Positions 25,812 through 36,545 are shown, numbered from the stretch's first letter. The stretch is DNA of 64,000 nucleotides from Pogonophryne albipinna (GCA_028583405.1 JAPTMU010000063.1:434001-498000); one strand, 5' to 3'. Notes: a model not told the origin generated them from the letters alone. Numbers and translations: made by a program.

Positions 25812-26160
25812 TTACTGTGACATGTCTCCATGCTTTAATGTTCAAAAAGCCCTTTATTTGTCTCATACTGCCTGTGCTGCAGTACCTCTTTTCACCCTCT
25901 GTCTGAAACCAGAGCCCAGTCTGCTCTGATAGCTGGCCAGCTCTGTTGTGATTGGTCAACCGCTTGGAGTTGTACCGTCTCTGAGCCTTGGAGCCTCGGA
26001 GCTGGCCAATAGAAGCGCAAGTGTTACATAGTGATGTCACTATGCCCAGGAAGTAAACACAGGGATTTTAACCTTTGCAGACCATTTACATGCACACAAA
26101 CCTATAGAACACACTACAGGGAAGAGAAAAGCTCAGCAAATCTGAATAAGGCCTCTTTAA
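25812..26160 (-). repeat. Dispersed repeat R1, reverse copy
   Basis: GTCTCCATGCTTTAATGTTC, ..CCTCTTTTCACCCTCTGTCT.. to GGCCTCTTTAAG: the reverse complement of the 9719 family. It ends at a TTAA (26157-26160). Confidence 0.65.
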
Positions 26161-26666
26161 GTAAAAAAACATCTTACTGATTTTATTTTTTATTGTGTTT
26201 ATTCGCGTTTCATTGTAAAAAATATACTTGTACAGTTACTTTGATTCTTAGATTGTAGTGTTTTTCCGACACTGCGGTTTCTTACTTGATAAATTGGCGT
26301 TGGAGGAGGGACTAACACCTGAATGCTGAAGCGAGTTAAAGACAAAGCAGTGGAATTAAAGGGAGCGGGTCGCGGAGAAGAAATACAATAAAACACAATT
26401 CAATCCGTTTTGAATCCCCTCCCTGACTGTAGCGTCCGCTCTGTCTGCACTTCATTCTGTCATAACACAATAACCAGAGCTCTGACGTCTTAAAAGGCAT
26501 CGCAGGAGCATGGAGGTGCTTGAGGAGAAAATTGCAGCAGCAGCTCACAGCGGCTGGAGTGAAATACCATTTTGTCTCACTCAAGATGGATCCCACAGTG
26601 AGATTTCAGAGGACCAGTACAGAATCAAAATGGAGAAGCAGGAAGGGAGGAGAGAGAGGAGAGTGG

Positions 26667-27400
26667 ACAGCTTTAGAGGATTCTTTGTTGTTGTTGTTGT
26701 TGTTGCTTTGTTTTCTATGATGTGTTTCAAAGGGTTTTTACCTTTTACAGATATGGTGTTATTTATTGGTAATATATTTATAGTGGTCTGATCTCACACT
26801 GTTATATTTACTGGTTCAAAATGTATTTTTTGGGTAAATTAAAACACTTTTAGAGCTTGAAATGAATACACAGAATACATAGCTTTGGAGGATTTGGCAA
26901 CCAAAGGCAGCTGCCATTTTTTTACCCACAAAGTAAGATCATATTTCTACAGTGTAGACGCAAAATAAGACATTTGCAATATCACATGTTAACAGCTTTG
27001 GAGGATTTTTGTTGTTGTTGCTGCTCCGTAATATGTTGTTTAAAAGGTTTTTACCTTTTTCAGATATGGTGTTATTCATTGGAAAGCTATTTCTAGAATG
27101 TATTTTTTCGGGTTCTGCTCACACTGCTCTGTTTACCGAATTTAGAGCGTAAAATAAACACTTTGTTGTCTGAAGTCATGGAGTTTATACAGAATTATTT
27201 TGGCAACCAGAGCTGCTGTTTTTTTCCCCGTTGAAACAACGAAAACATTTCTACAGTGCAGCCACAAGATTAAACATTTACAATAAAACATGTTGACAGC
27301 TTTGGAGGATTTTAGTTGTTGTGGCTGCTTGGTCATTTGTGTTTTTTCTGGGTTTTTACCTTTTCCAGCCATTTCTGGTCTATATATAGTGGTTTGGATC
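26667..27400. repeat. Degenerate tandem triplication, about 310-bp unit
   Basis: ACAGCTTTRGAGGATT begins three units at 26667, 26992 and 27296. Each continues with GTTGTTGT runs and GGTTTTTACCTTTTACAG-like sequence. The first two also share GGTGTTATTYATTGG, TTTGGCAACCA and ATTTCTACAGTG. The third is partial. No coding potential. Confidence 0.75.
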
Positions 27401-27616
27401 AAAATGTACAAAATAACAAGCATTCATATCCAACACTGAAATGTGAAAAATAAACAAAATAAAGAATAATCTCTCTTTTCTGTGCGCAAACATACAGAAC
27501 CAGGGATAAATAATTAAGCAATGATTAAAAACAGTTTCTGCATCTGGCCCCCTGAACCTCTTCCTCCTTCCAATTGTCTCGCACACTGGCATGCATGCAT
27601 GGCTGCCGGCTTATAT

Positions 27617-27649
27617 GCACACACACACACACACACACTCACTCACACA

Positions 27650-27740
<91 letters not shown>
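27617..27740. repeat. (CA)n microsatellite, interrupted
   Basis: CA run with CTCACTCACACAGACA interruption near 27638-27652, then uninterrupted AC to 27740. Confidence 0.96.
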
Positions 27741-27743
<3 letters not shown>

Positions 27744-27744
27744 C

Positions 27745-28720
27745 TCTTTATAGATTTCTGGTTGCCCATCTCACAGCCCTGTAAACCAGTGAAACCCCTT
27801 CAGGACATCAAATCCGTGGAATCTGTTGTCGGTTCTATCTAGGTCAATGCTTACAATAGCTGTGCAATTTTTCTCCTCCCGCCCTCTCTCCATATCCCCC
27901 CACCCTCGATCCCCCCTCTCCCGTTTGCTTAACCCCACAAGGTTGATTTTCCTTTGCATGTATAATCATCCAAAAATGCATGCAGAATTTAAGCATATTA
28001 AGCATGCTTTGCTTCCATATTAGTCTCAAGTGGAATATTAAAACATGTAGCTGTGGTGTAGAAGCTAATGTTTGAAATTACATTTAGGTTGTTTCTCATT
28101 AATATTTGTTCAGCTAATTGGTTTGGATGGTGCAGTTATGCTGTGTGGTAATTGAAACACTGCAGGATGAAATGCAGAGGAAACCCTTCGTAAAGCAGTT
28201 ATAGCAGTTGTTTGCCCTCTGATCTATAGGGGATGATGTTATGTGACCTGAGGCATGTGGCGTCTAATTTGTTAACCCGCACAGAAAAGAAAGAAACCTC
28301 TGCACCTGCTCGTCCATGCATTTTTCATAAGATCTTGAGATGTCAATTTGAGAGGCCATTTTGAGAAAAAAAACAAGACAATAAATATTCTAACAGCACC
28401 AGTTTAACAGAAAGAAGCACAAATTCAAAATGCAGAAAATGTTCTCTTGTGATTTTATCACAAATCAAAAAATCATATCTCACTGTACATGCCTTTTTAA
28501 GAGAAAAACTCTCAGCCCCCCATATTCAGATTAAATCAATTAGCTGGTGTTAATCTGCTTCAGCTCCCACACATCATTCCTTTGTTCTTCTAGTTTTGGA
28601 TACATCTCTAACATGACATGTTTTCAGGCACAGGTAAAGTAATGGTAGCAATACTACAATGTACAAGTAATACCTAAAATATACTTTAAGTACCAAAAGT
28701 GAAAGTAATATTAGTATTTA
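27745..28720. other. Intron stretch, nothing recognised
   Basis: Unique-looking AT-rich DNA. CACAG|GTAAAG at about 28634 resembles an acceptor-donor junction but lacks a good pyrimidine tract. Confidence 0.45.
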
Positions 28721-28721
28721 G

Positions 28722-29030
28722 TGTCTCTACTGTGACATGTCTCCATGCTTTAATGTTCAAAAAGCTCTTTATTTTTCTCATACTGCCTGTGCTGCAGCAC
28801 CTCTTTTCACCCTCTGTCTGAAACCAGAGCCCAGTCTGCTCTGATTGGTTAGCTGGCCGGCTCTGGTGTGATTGGTCAACCGCTTACAGATGTCACGCCC
28901 CTTATCCTATCACATACATTGTGTTGGAGCGCTAGCCAATAGAAGCGCAAGTGCCACATAGTGATGTCATTATGTTCCGGAAGAAAACAGAGGAGTCCAA
29001 TTGAGGCGTTTCAGGCAGGGGAGGCATCTT
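28722..29030 (-). repeat. Dispersed repeat R1, reverse copy
   Basis: CTGTGACATGTCTCCATGC through CAGTCTGCTCTGATTGGTTA to GAGTCCAATTGAGGCG, near-identical to the 25812 copy, so the family spread fairly recently. Confidence 0.65.
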
Positions 29031-30070
29031 ACTTTTTTCTTAATGTTTTTTTTGTATGCTGCATAAACAAGCAAATTCCTTGTATGCGAAAATGAACACA
29101 GCAATACACCTGACTCTGATTCTGAACCTGTTCAGTGTTTTTCTTCTGGACGCCCTCAGAGTTATCAGTTACAGGGTTCTCCGTCCTCATGCCTTCTTAA
29201 GCTTCCTCTGTCTTAGCGTGCCCACCACTGTGCAGTGAAGACAATCTCCTGTAAATTGCTTTTTCGATCAGTTTTGACATCAATCTGCTCCCTTGGGACT
29301 GTGGGCATTCATGTGATGGTGGAGAGGAAGGTTTCTCTCCTTATGGATGTTGACAACCCCACTCAGCCTGGTTTGATCTGCAGCATTAACATAATATTAC
29401 CCCACATAGTGAAGTGGCAGTGACAGCCAGAGAGGGATCGACTCTGTGCACTAGGCATTGGCGCCACTGAGGTTACCACGACGGCAAGAGACGAGACATT
29501 AGAGGCTGTTAGAGGGCAGACATTTATAGGATTACAACAAGGACAGTTTGTGCAATTATGCAATTCATGGATCCCTCTTCTCTGGGTGATTTCAACACAA
29601 TCATTTACAGTATTAGCACAAAAACATTAGTGAGTCTAGCTGCTCTAAACGTGTCAGTCTCACTCTTTAAGTTGAAACAGTTGGCATTTCTGACTTTTCA
29701 GTTCATGAGAATAATGTGTTTAGTTGAAAAATCAATGCTAGAATTGGGCGGGATGACCAGCGAGCATGTAGCTGGACTTCCATGTTCTAGATCTCAGAGA
29801 GTGTATCTCCAACTACATCCCACAAGACCTTTGCAGCCAGACATAGAGAGTGTAGAAGGGTGCGTGCTTCCCCACAACCATCTCATGTAGAAATATAAAA
29901 TAACTTCTAAAGGCTTTGTGCGCTGTGAGACTGAACACCCTGTGGAGAAAGAAATCCTTCTTTTGTGGCGGGCTGGATAAATGCTTTATCGTGTAAAAAG
30001 TTGTTTTGATCCTACATTACAATCACACGACTGCTGCCTCATGTGTTTCCTCTCGCTCTGCTTTTGTCTT
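29031..30070. other. dscam: Intron end before the Ig2 exon
   Basis: No repeat or exon recognised. The last 25 nt form a pyrimidine-rich acceptor for the exon at 30077. Confidence 0.5.
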
Positions 30071-30076
30071 TCCCAG

Positions 30077-30223
30077 GGCAAAGATATCTCATCACATCCA
30101 CAGGAGCCTTGTATATTCTGGACGTCCTGCCTGAGGATGGGCTGAATAACTACCGCTGCACGACCCGCCACCGCTACACCGGCGAGACGCGCCAGAGCAA
30201 CAGCGCCCGTCTCATCGTGTCAG
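30077..30223 (+). CDS. dscam: dscam exon: second half of Ig2
   Basis: Forty-nine residues covering strands D to G of Ig2. The reading [16 protein letters not shown] contains the F-strand cysteine. Its B-strand partner lies on an upstream exon outside the window. The following [16 protein letters not shown] block is a hallmark of DSCAM proteins. The acceptor is CTTTCCCAG at 30076 and the first codon (Gly) is split, phase 1. The donor after 30223 is CAG|GTCAGG, which has C at +3 and is rather weak. In insect Dscam1 this half-domain is the mutually exclusive exon 4 cluster; only one version is seen here. The preceding intron is at least 30 kb. ILDVLPEDG differs from the mammalian DSCAM wording, consistent with a diverged fish copy. 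Confidence 0.93.
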
Positions 30224-30899
30224 GTCAGGACTTCATTCAGACTGGGATCAGTTTTATTGCAATAACATACAGGACAACAGTATTGAAATCTTACTGTAGA
30301 TAACGCCATAGATTCTCCTCACATAGATGTTAACAATTCATTAAAGAAACCCTTGCCTTTAAGACGATGGAACAGGAAGTGCTAAGTCAGTTCTGCGTTT
30401 TTGGACTCATCCGACTTTATTAACCCTATACTCTCTCAACTCAGTGGACATTTGTAAACACCAGTTAAAGACACATCTTTTTACATTTGCTTTTTATTAG
30501 CGACCCCCCACTTTAAATGTTCTTTTAGTCTTTATTATTTACCTACCTTTAGATTGTTTTATTTATTTTATAGGTGTTATTTCTGTTGTACCTATATGTT
30601 CACTTGTTTTATGGGGTTTTATATTTGATATTGTTGCATCGACTCAGTTGTCTTGTGTCTTATCTGTCAGAGAGAAATGTATTTCATTTTTTATTATCAT
30701 ACGTTTGACCTTCTTGTGTCTATCTGATAACATTTTATATTTTGCTGCATGTACCTTTTTAAAGTTCTTAACAAATAATCTGAGGGGAATTTCTTGTTGT
30801 TTGTTTTTACCTTGTGATGTGTCATTTTGTAAAGCACTTTGATCTGCACGAGTTGTATGAAAAGTGCTATATAAATAAAGCTGTATTATTTACTCCCAG
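30224..30899 (+). other. dscam: dscam intron Ig2/Ig3 (676 nt)
   Basis: More than half of it is LINE 3'-end-like sequence (30400-30893). Short for the locus. Confidence 0.85.
30400..30893 (+). mobile_element. LINE 3' end remnant abutting the Ig3 acceptor
   Basis: ACTCTCTCAACTCAGTGGAC.. reads as the C-terminal end of a LINE reverse transcriptase (LSTSVDICKHQLKTHLF pattern). The sequence then runs through a 3' UTR to GTAAAGCACTTTGATCTGCA and GTGCTATATAAATAAAGCT, typical of fish L2/CR1-like 3' ends. It stops within about 6 nt of the acceptor CTCCCAG at 30899. Confidence 0.6.
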
Positions 30900-31178
30900 A
30901 CCCCACCAATGCTGAGCCGGGCATCCTGGATGGCTTTGATCACAGAGAGGTGACGATCAATCACCGGGTGGAGCTGCCCTGTAAGGCCTCAGGCTACCCA
31001 ACGCCCAAATACCGCTGGCTGAAGGACAACAGCCCTCTGGAGCCCGACAACCGCTTCAGACAGACCATCACCGGGCTGCTGATCGAGAGCACGCAGCCCA
31101 GCGACTCCGGGACGTACGTCTGCGAAGTGTGGAACAGCTACGGCAACGCTGAGGTCATGGGGCGCCTGTACATCAAAC
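30900..31178 (+). CDS. dscam: dscam exon: Ig3
   Basis: Ninety-three residues forming the whole third Ig domain. It starts with the linker D-P-T-N-A-E-P and the ILDGFDHRE block. The B-strand cysteine is in VELPCKASG, the core Trp in YRWLKDN and the F-strand cysteine in [17 protein letters not shown]. Phase 1 at both ends, so the exon could be skipped in frame with loss of exactly one domain. The acceptor TTTACTCCCAG at 30899 comes directly after LINE-like 3' sequence (see 30400-30893), so its pyrimidine tract is short. The donor is AAAC|GTAAGC. Ig2 to Ig4 belong to the N-terminal horseshoe involved in homophilic binding in the family. Confidence 0.95.
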
Positions 31179-31354
31179 GTAAGCATATATACATATTTGC
31201 ATACATATTTTTATATATATTTGTTTTTGTAGTCGGGATTGTGGGAAACGGTTTTTCGATCTCTCTGTCTGTAAACACAAACTGAAAGATTGACAATAAA
31301 GTTGAAATGTTTGGCATTTTTGCTTAACTTAAAGATGCCGCATTGTTTTTCCAG

Positions 31355-31630
31355 AGCCCCTGAAGGCGGTGGTCAGCCCCCGGAAGGTGAAAGGCAGCGT
31401 GGGTAGCAAGGTGTCTCTGTCCTGCAGCGTGAGCGGATCAGACGAGTACGAGCTGTCGTGGTACCGCAACGGGGAGATCATCTACCCCGGCAACAACGTG
31501 CGCTTCACCGGGCTCAACCGGGAGAGCCTCATCATGGAGGGCATGTCCAAGAGCGACGGGGGGGCGTACCAGTGCTTCGCCAGGAAAGGCAAGATGTCGG
31601 CACAGGACTTCGTGCAAGTCATCCTCGAAG
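31355..31630 (+). CDS. dscam: dscam exon: Ig4
   Basis: Ninety-two residues, the complete fourth Ig domain. It opens with [20 protein letters not shown]. The B-strand cysteine is in SLSCSVSG, the Trp in ELSWYRNGE and the F-strand cysteine in [14 protein letters not shown]. The end [10 protein letters not shown] runs into the ED-GTPK junction that begins the next exon. Phase 1 on both sides. The intron before it is only 176 nt, the shortest in the window, so Ig3 and Ig4 exons probably act as a tightly coupled pair. Donor GAAG|GTCAGC, acceptor TTTTTCCAG. The ELSWYRNGE wording is DSCAM-like; DSCAML1 differs strongly here. Confidence 0.95.
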
Positions 31631-32338
31631 GTCAGCACGGTACTTACAGCAGGGTTGGGAGGGTTACCTTAAAAATGTATTCAGCAATCTAATCTAGTAT
31701 GACGATGAATCACAATCACACTAAAGTAAGAATCATAACAAAAGTAATGTAATCTGATTACTTTCTGTTACTTCTGGATTACCTCAATTTCAAATGCAAG
31801 GCAAAAAAATCCAAGATAAAATGAATATCAATACGATGTTTTTTACTTGGGTGTGTAATGTCCTACGACCTTGGGTTTCCTGAAAGGTGCTATAAAAATA
31901 TTATATATTATTATTATTATTATTATTAATGTAAGACAACACCACAATGTAACCTAAGAAAATAATATAGGATAAAAAATGATATGTATAGTTGTATAGT
32001 TAAAGGGGGGGTAGGTAAGTTTGAGAAACCGGCTCGAGATACACTTTTTGTTATATTCCATGGAATGCTCTTAACATCCCGATAGCAATGCATATCTTAA
32101 GTGCTTTGACAAAAAATCCATAAAAAAATTTCATCTGTGGAAGCCCGTAATACTGTAAAAAGTACGACCAATCCGTTTAGCCGGCCCGGCTAAACGGATT
32201 GGATTGCCGTCCTGTCTGTCAGCCTTCCATCTCGTGCACGCACAAATGTATCTCGTGCCCTCATTGGGCGTGCCGTCATTGGGCGTGCATTGCAGCAGTA
32301 CTTCAATGACTCGCCAGCAACAGGCGGCCACTTTCACC

Positions 32339-32978
32339 ATGGCAGAGTTAGGTTCAACATCGTCTACTGGTGGCAAAAGAAATAATGTAACGGAGCAAAT
32401 TAGGAACAAAAACAAAGTGGAAACTAGGAGAATTCAAACCAGAGTCAATATCGGAGTTGCTTTTCAATGATGGCGACAACTGATGCAACACACCTATGGG
32501 GGTTATTCCCTATCTTTATTCAAGAGCGTGGTATTTAAATTTGAGAGCATACTTTATGTATTTATTTCCCTCAAACCCTGTCCTCGCACTCAAACAGTGC
32601 CTGCTTGCACTTAGATTTGCTCTGCTTCTGCTCAAACTGTACGCTTGCACTCAGATATATTGCTGTTTACAGATTTTTTCTGCTCTCAGATTTATTCTCT
32701 GCGCGCTCGAAACTTTTGTGCAACAATCCTGTCAAAATCTCTCAACCAATAGGAGGCCAGGTGTCCCTGCGGGTGCGTTCGTTTTACTTATTACAGCGTC
32801 CCGTAAGGGCGGTTACTCTTTGGTTTGTTTTTGGTGCGATGACAGGGTTTGAGTGAAGGAAATCAATAAAGTATGCTCTCAAATGTAAATACCACGCTCT
32901 TGAATAAAGATAGGGAATAACCCCCATACACACCGAGTTGAAATCTGACGCCGTGGTCGCTCTTTTTCTCTTGGACAG
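32339..32978 (+). pseudogene. Captured coding fragment interrupted by a nested element
   Basis: Met at 32339 opens MAELGSTSSTGGKRNNVTEQ..RRIQTRVNIGVAFQ, then a stop at 32468. After the nested element (32497-32926) the frame ELKSDAVVALFLLD follows at 32935, ending at GACAG|GTTTTG (32978), a plausible donor. As recalled, RVNIG.AF.RW..L...LKSDAEVALFLLD is a conserved N-terminal segment of many uncharacterised fish proteins. I infer a captured exon, broken by a stop and an insertion. Function unknown. Confidence 0.4.
32497..32926. mobile_element. Nested TIR element with about 60-bp near-perfect ends
   Basis: The left end TGGGGGTTATTCCCTATC.. to ..GAGAGCATACTTTA and its inverted copy at the right differ at one base in about 60. 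Flanked by TA on both sides (32495-32496, 32927-32928), and more loosely by a 6-bp repeat CACACC (32489-32494, 32929-32934). The nearly identical ends suggest a young insertion. The interior has no transposase. Type (Tc1/mariner-like MITE or other) uncertain. Confidence 0.65.
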
Positions 32979-33716
32979 GTTTTGTATGGTTTACAATTCC
33001 CCTGAACTATATAGCCAACCTAAGTCATGTGCGCGTTCATGTGTGTTGGAGGAGGTGCTCTGTAAGGAAGTCTGAAGGAAGGGGCGGATTCTTTTCGGCT
33101 GTGTACTTTCAAATTTTAGTGCACTCGAGCCGGTTTCTGAAACTTACCTACCCCCCCTTTAAGAAGTGCTATTTTAGTTTAATACATGAATTAAAAGCAA
33201 ACACAGTCTTTTTGTGTATTAAATCAGGTGTCAATCAACTGCATTTAAAAAAGGATATTTAAAAAATAGAAGAATGTGTTATGTTGTGGAAACTTTGAAT
33301 AATGAACAAAGCAGATCTAGTTCAAACTGAATATTTTACTGTATATTATTCCAGCAGTTTACAACAAGAACACTAGTACACTGGGAATCATGCACTCCAC
33401 AACTCGTATTCATTTCATCAGTCAACTAACCTGGAAAAACACAGAGCAGGATACTTCCTTGCACTTCAAAATAAAAGCATTTCCTGTCAACATTTCAAAG
33501 TAAAACAGAATGATTACCCTTATATTTAGAGCTAAATTATGTAACAATATGCTTCAACATTTCTCCTGTAACTTATGTCAGTAAGCAAATAAACTCATGT
33601 TTGCAGAGCAGTCTGAGCAGAAGAACTGTAGCAGCTGTGAGTGAGCAGAAACAGATTCAGGAGATCGATACGGGGTTTTTGTGTTAAGGGCGTCCTCCTG
33701 CGACTCTCCACCATTA

Positions 33717-33834
<118 letters not shown>

Positions 33835-33913
33835 TCCAATAGCTCACATTGGCAGCGTTGCTCAGGCAACTGTATCCTATGGTCTGGGAGCTGTAGAAAG
33901 GAGATATTGATAA

Positions 33914-34135
33914 TCAAATCAATCTTTATTTGTATAGCCCAATATCACAAAACACGTGGGCTTTACAGATTAAAATAAATAATATTGTAAATGATGGAGT
34001 TACAGCAAAATGAAAATACAAGATAGTGTATGTAATAGAAATAGAAAATAAATTAAGATAACAAAAAAACATTCAAATTATTCAAATTAAGGACCATCCA
34101 AATGAAATGAAATGAAATCATATCTATAATCATGT
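33914..34135. repeat. Dispersed AATCAATCTTTATTTGTATA repeat
   Basis: Starts with a motif common at the ends of fish interspersed repeats (AATCTTTATTTGTATAGCCC, TCACAAAACACGTGGGCTTT) and trails into AAATGAAATGAAATGAAATC. Class uncertain. Confidence 0.4.
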
Positions 34136-34710
34136 GGAACAGATCTAGATGATCAGAGAGCAGCAGCAGGCAGACATACTGTACACGTTTCAGAAGCAAA
34201 CTGCTCGTGGACGAAAGGGTCACTGTCATTCACAAAACAAGTGTTTTTTGTTTTATTTCACGATTGACCCCTTACAGTAACTACAGTTAATACGGGTGAT
34301 TCATCTGGAAACCACAAATTAATCACAATACCAAGTGTGAGCCAAAGTTGCTCCCGCTCCACCAGCAAGGGATGTTTACCATGAAATGCATGGGAGTTAA
34401 AAAAGACCAAACAACAATGAGGAAACAGCACAAGAGTATTACACTGTGTCGGATTTCATGCCAATCATTCAGAAATCATGTATAATAAAGTAAAAAACCC
34501 ACCAGTTAGTTATTATAATCTCCTGATTACAACACCCTTCTTTCATTAACTCCAAGTACAAGGATTTTAAACTTGTGATTAATCGTTACTAATCGAAAAA
34601 ATTGCTTGACTTTACCTTTTTGAGCCAACTTGATGGACTATGAGGGGGCAACACTACAGTTTAACATCTTCATTCACTCTCCTGTCCCCCCCGTCCCCCC
34701 CCGGGTGTAG

Positions 34711-35007
34711 ATGGTACTCCAAAGATCCTGGCCTCGTTCAGCGAGAAGGTGGTGAACCCCAACGAGCCCGTCTTCCTGGTTTGCAACGTGAAGGGCACGC
34801 CTCCCCCCCGCTGCACCTGGTCTCTGGACGACGACCCCGTCATCAAGGACTCCCACCACCACCTGGGCCACTACGAGACCCACGAGGGCCACGTGGTCAG
34901 CCAGCTGAACGTCACGCACACCCAGGTGCAGGACGGGGGGGTGTACCGGTGCACGTGCAGCAACTCGGCCGGGCTCGTGTACCACCAGGCTCGAATAAAC
35001 GTAAGAG
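34711..35007 (+). CDS. dscam: dscam exon: Ig5, with two extra cysteines
   Basis: Ninety-nine residues, the complete fifth Ig domain, starting [15 protein letters not shown]. Standard cysteines are in FLVCNVKG (strand B) and VYRCTCSN (strand F). Two more are unusual: PPPRCTW puts a cysteine two residues before the core Trp of strand C, and RCTCSN puts one two residues after the F-strand cysteine. As recalled, mammalian DSCAM has no cysteine at either place. One NVT glycosylation sequon is present. The exon is very GC- and CpG-rich and its acceptor is preceded by C-runs (CCCGGGTGTAG at 34710). Donor AGAG|GTGCTT is weak at +5. Phase 1 at both ends. Confidence 0.94.
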
Positions 35008-36272
35008 GTGCTTGTCAAATCAGCTCCTCCAAGAACAACAATACACATACCTGTCTGTCTCTCTGTGTGTTTGTCTGTGTCTGTCTGTCCAGCTGCCTGT
35101 CTGGTGCTTTCAGGAAATGAGCGCTGGTTTTTGTCTGAAATTAAAAAGGGTGTTAGGAATTTTATATTTAAAACACAAAAGGCGCGATTGTCACTCCCGT
35201 GATTCAGCGCAGGCAGTTGCGAGCTAGCTAACAAGCTAACAGGCTAGTGACATTCGTTTTTGTGCGCCATACGGATAGGAGCACAGTTTTAGACAGAGCT
35301 ACAAGAAAATCATCAGTCGTCTGTTTATATCTTATCATGTTTTGTACGCTTTTGTACAGATATTCACACTTTAACTTCTTAAATCCATATTTTTAAGGAT
35401 AACCAAATGTTATTACAGTCACCTAGAGGGGCATATGAATATCTCTACAATACAATAGTTGACCCATGATGGGCAGAACGACACTGTCATCCTTAAAGCT
35501 GGGCAAATTAAAAAGGCCTTACGTTCTTGTTTTGAGTAGATTTGACCACGAAATCAAGTGATAAATGTCTTTACTCTTAACTTCCTAATCACATTTACAC
35601 CGATTGATTTTGCCTTAATCTTATTTTTTGGAATCGTCTTTTTCCCCTCCGAGTGATCACTTCCTACATGCCTGTATTTTTAGGTCAAATTAATTCCCCC
35701 GCCTTGCTGCACATATCTGGATATTGGGTTTCCAAAATGGGCTGGTTTCGAAATAGCCGGAAGAAAAAGATATGACTTTCTATTTGCATGAATGCATTTA
35801 TCTGCGGGTGTGTGTGTGTGTGTGTGTGTTTCGTTCTGCGTGTGTTTACTCAAGCAGCCCATTCACGATCTGATGTTAAAGCGATTACTCTATTTCCATT
35901 TTATGAGGCGCAGAATGCAGATTACAGTGATGTGGGTAAACAGCAGGAGCAGCGTTATCTAAATGTTTTCCTGCAGACGGCGAGCACACTTTAATCACTT
36001 TACCGCCTTCTGCTCACAGTTAAGCCGAACATCTTCTGGTAAAACAAACAAGAGTTTATTTTGCGTGTATTAATATTTTAGTGGCAGGTTTAATACGTGA
36101 AGCTGTAGAGAGAAATGTTCTGTTTCATGTTTTGTGTCTAGCAGTTGTTTAAATTCATTTTGGAAAGTATTTTATTTACAAAAACACCAAAAATAAAGCC
36201 AACGTGATTCGATTCACCTTCCACCGAATGTCTTTATAGAGGATCTTTTCCCCTTCTCTGTCCCTCTTTTAG
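35008..36272 (+). other. dscam: dscam intron Ig5/Ig6 (1265 nt)
   Basis: Carries only a (GT)10 run at about 35810-35829 and GTCTGTCTG words after the donor. No mobile element recognised. Confidence 0.8.
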
Positions 36273-36545
36273 GCCGAGCCAACATCCGCCCGATGAAAAA
36301 CATCACGGCGATCGCTGGACGAGACGCGTTCATTCACTGCCGTGTGATTGGCTACCCTTACTACTCTATAAAGTGGTACAAGAACTCTGCACTGCTGCCG
36401 TTCAACCACCGGCAGCGAGCGTTCGAGAACAACGGCACGCTGAAGCTGACCAACGTGCAGCAAGTGGACGCCGGCGAATACAACTGCAAAGTGATGGTCC
36501 AACCCAACAAGATGGACTCCCAGAGCGTGCACCTGTGCGTCAGAG
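36273..36545 (+). CDS. dscam: dscam exon: Ig6
   Basis: Ninety-one residues, the complete sixth Ig domain. [14 protein letters not shown], then [17 protein letters not shown] with the B-strand cysteine and core Trp, then LLPFNHRQ and ENNGTLKL, are near-identical to DSCAM from other vertebrates and separate it from DSCAML1 (IRAMRNITAV). The F-strand cysteine is in [12 protein letters not shown]. An additional cysteine in the G strand (VHLCVR) replaces the usual Thr or Ala and has no obvious partner. Sequons: NIT and NGT. Acceptor CCCTCTTTTAG at 36272; donor AGAG|GTCAGT. Phase 1 both ends. Confidence 0.95.

Larger units (their letters stand above)
32004..33158. mobile_element. TTAA element, long copy B (1155 bp) with cargo
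   Basis: Flanked by TTAA at 32000-32003 and 33159-33162. The inverted ends AGGGGGGGTAGGTAAG and CTTACCTACCCCCCCT extend inward to GAAACCGGCTCGAG. It shares both flanking parts with the 383-bp copies at 5460 and 60645 but has about 770 nt extra between CTCATTGG and TCATGTGCGCG. The extra part holds a 43-codon reading frame and a nested TIR element (32497-32926). No transposase seen. Confidence 0.7.

Noticed and set aside
28595..28645. CACAG|GTAAAG as another recursive splice site
   Set aside because: Upstream sequence is not pyrimidine-rich and contains other AGs close by.
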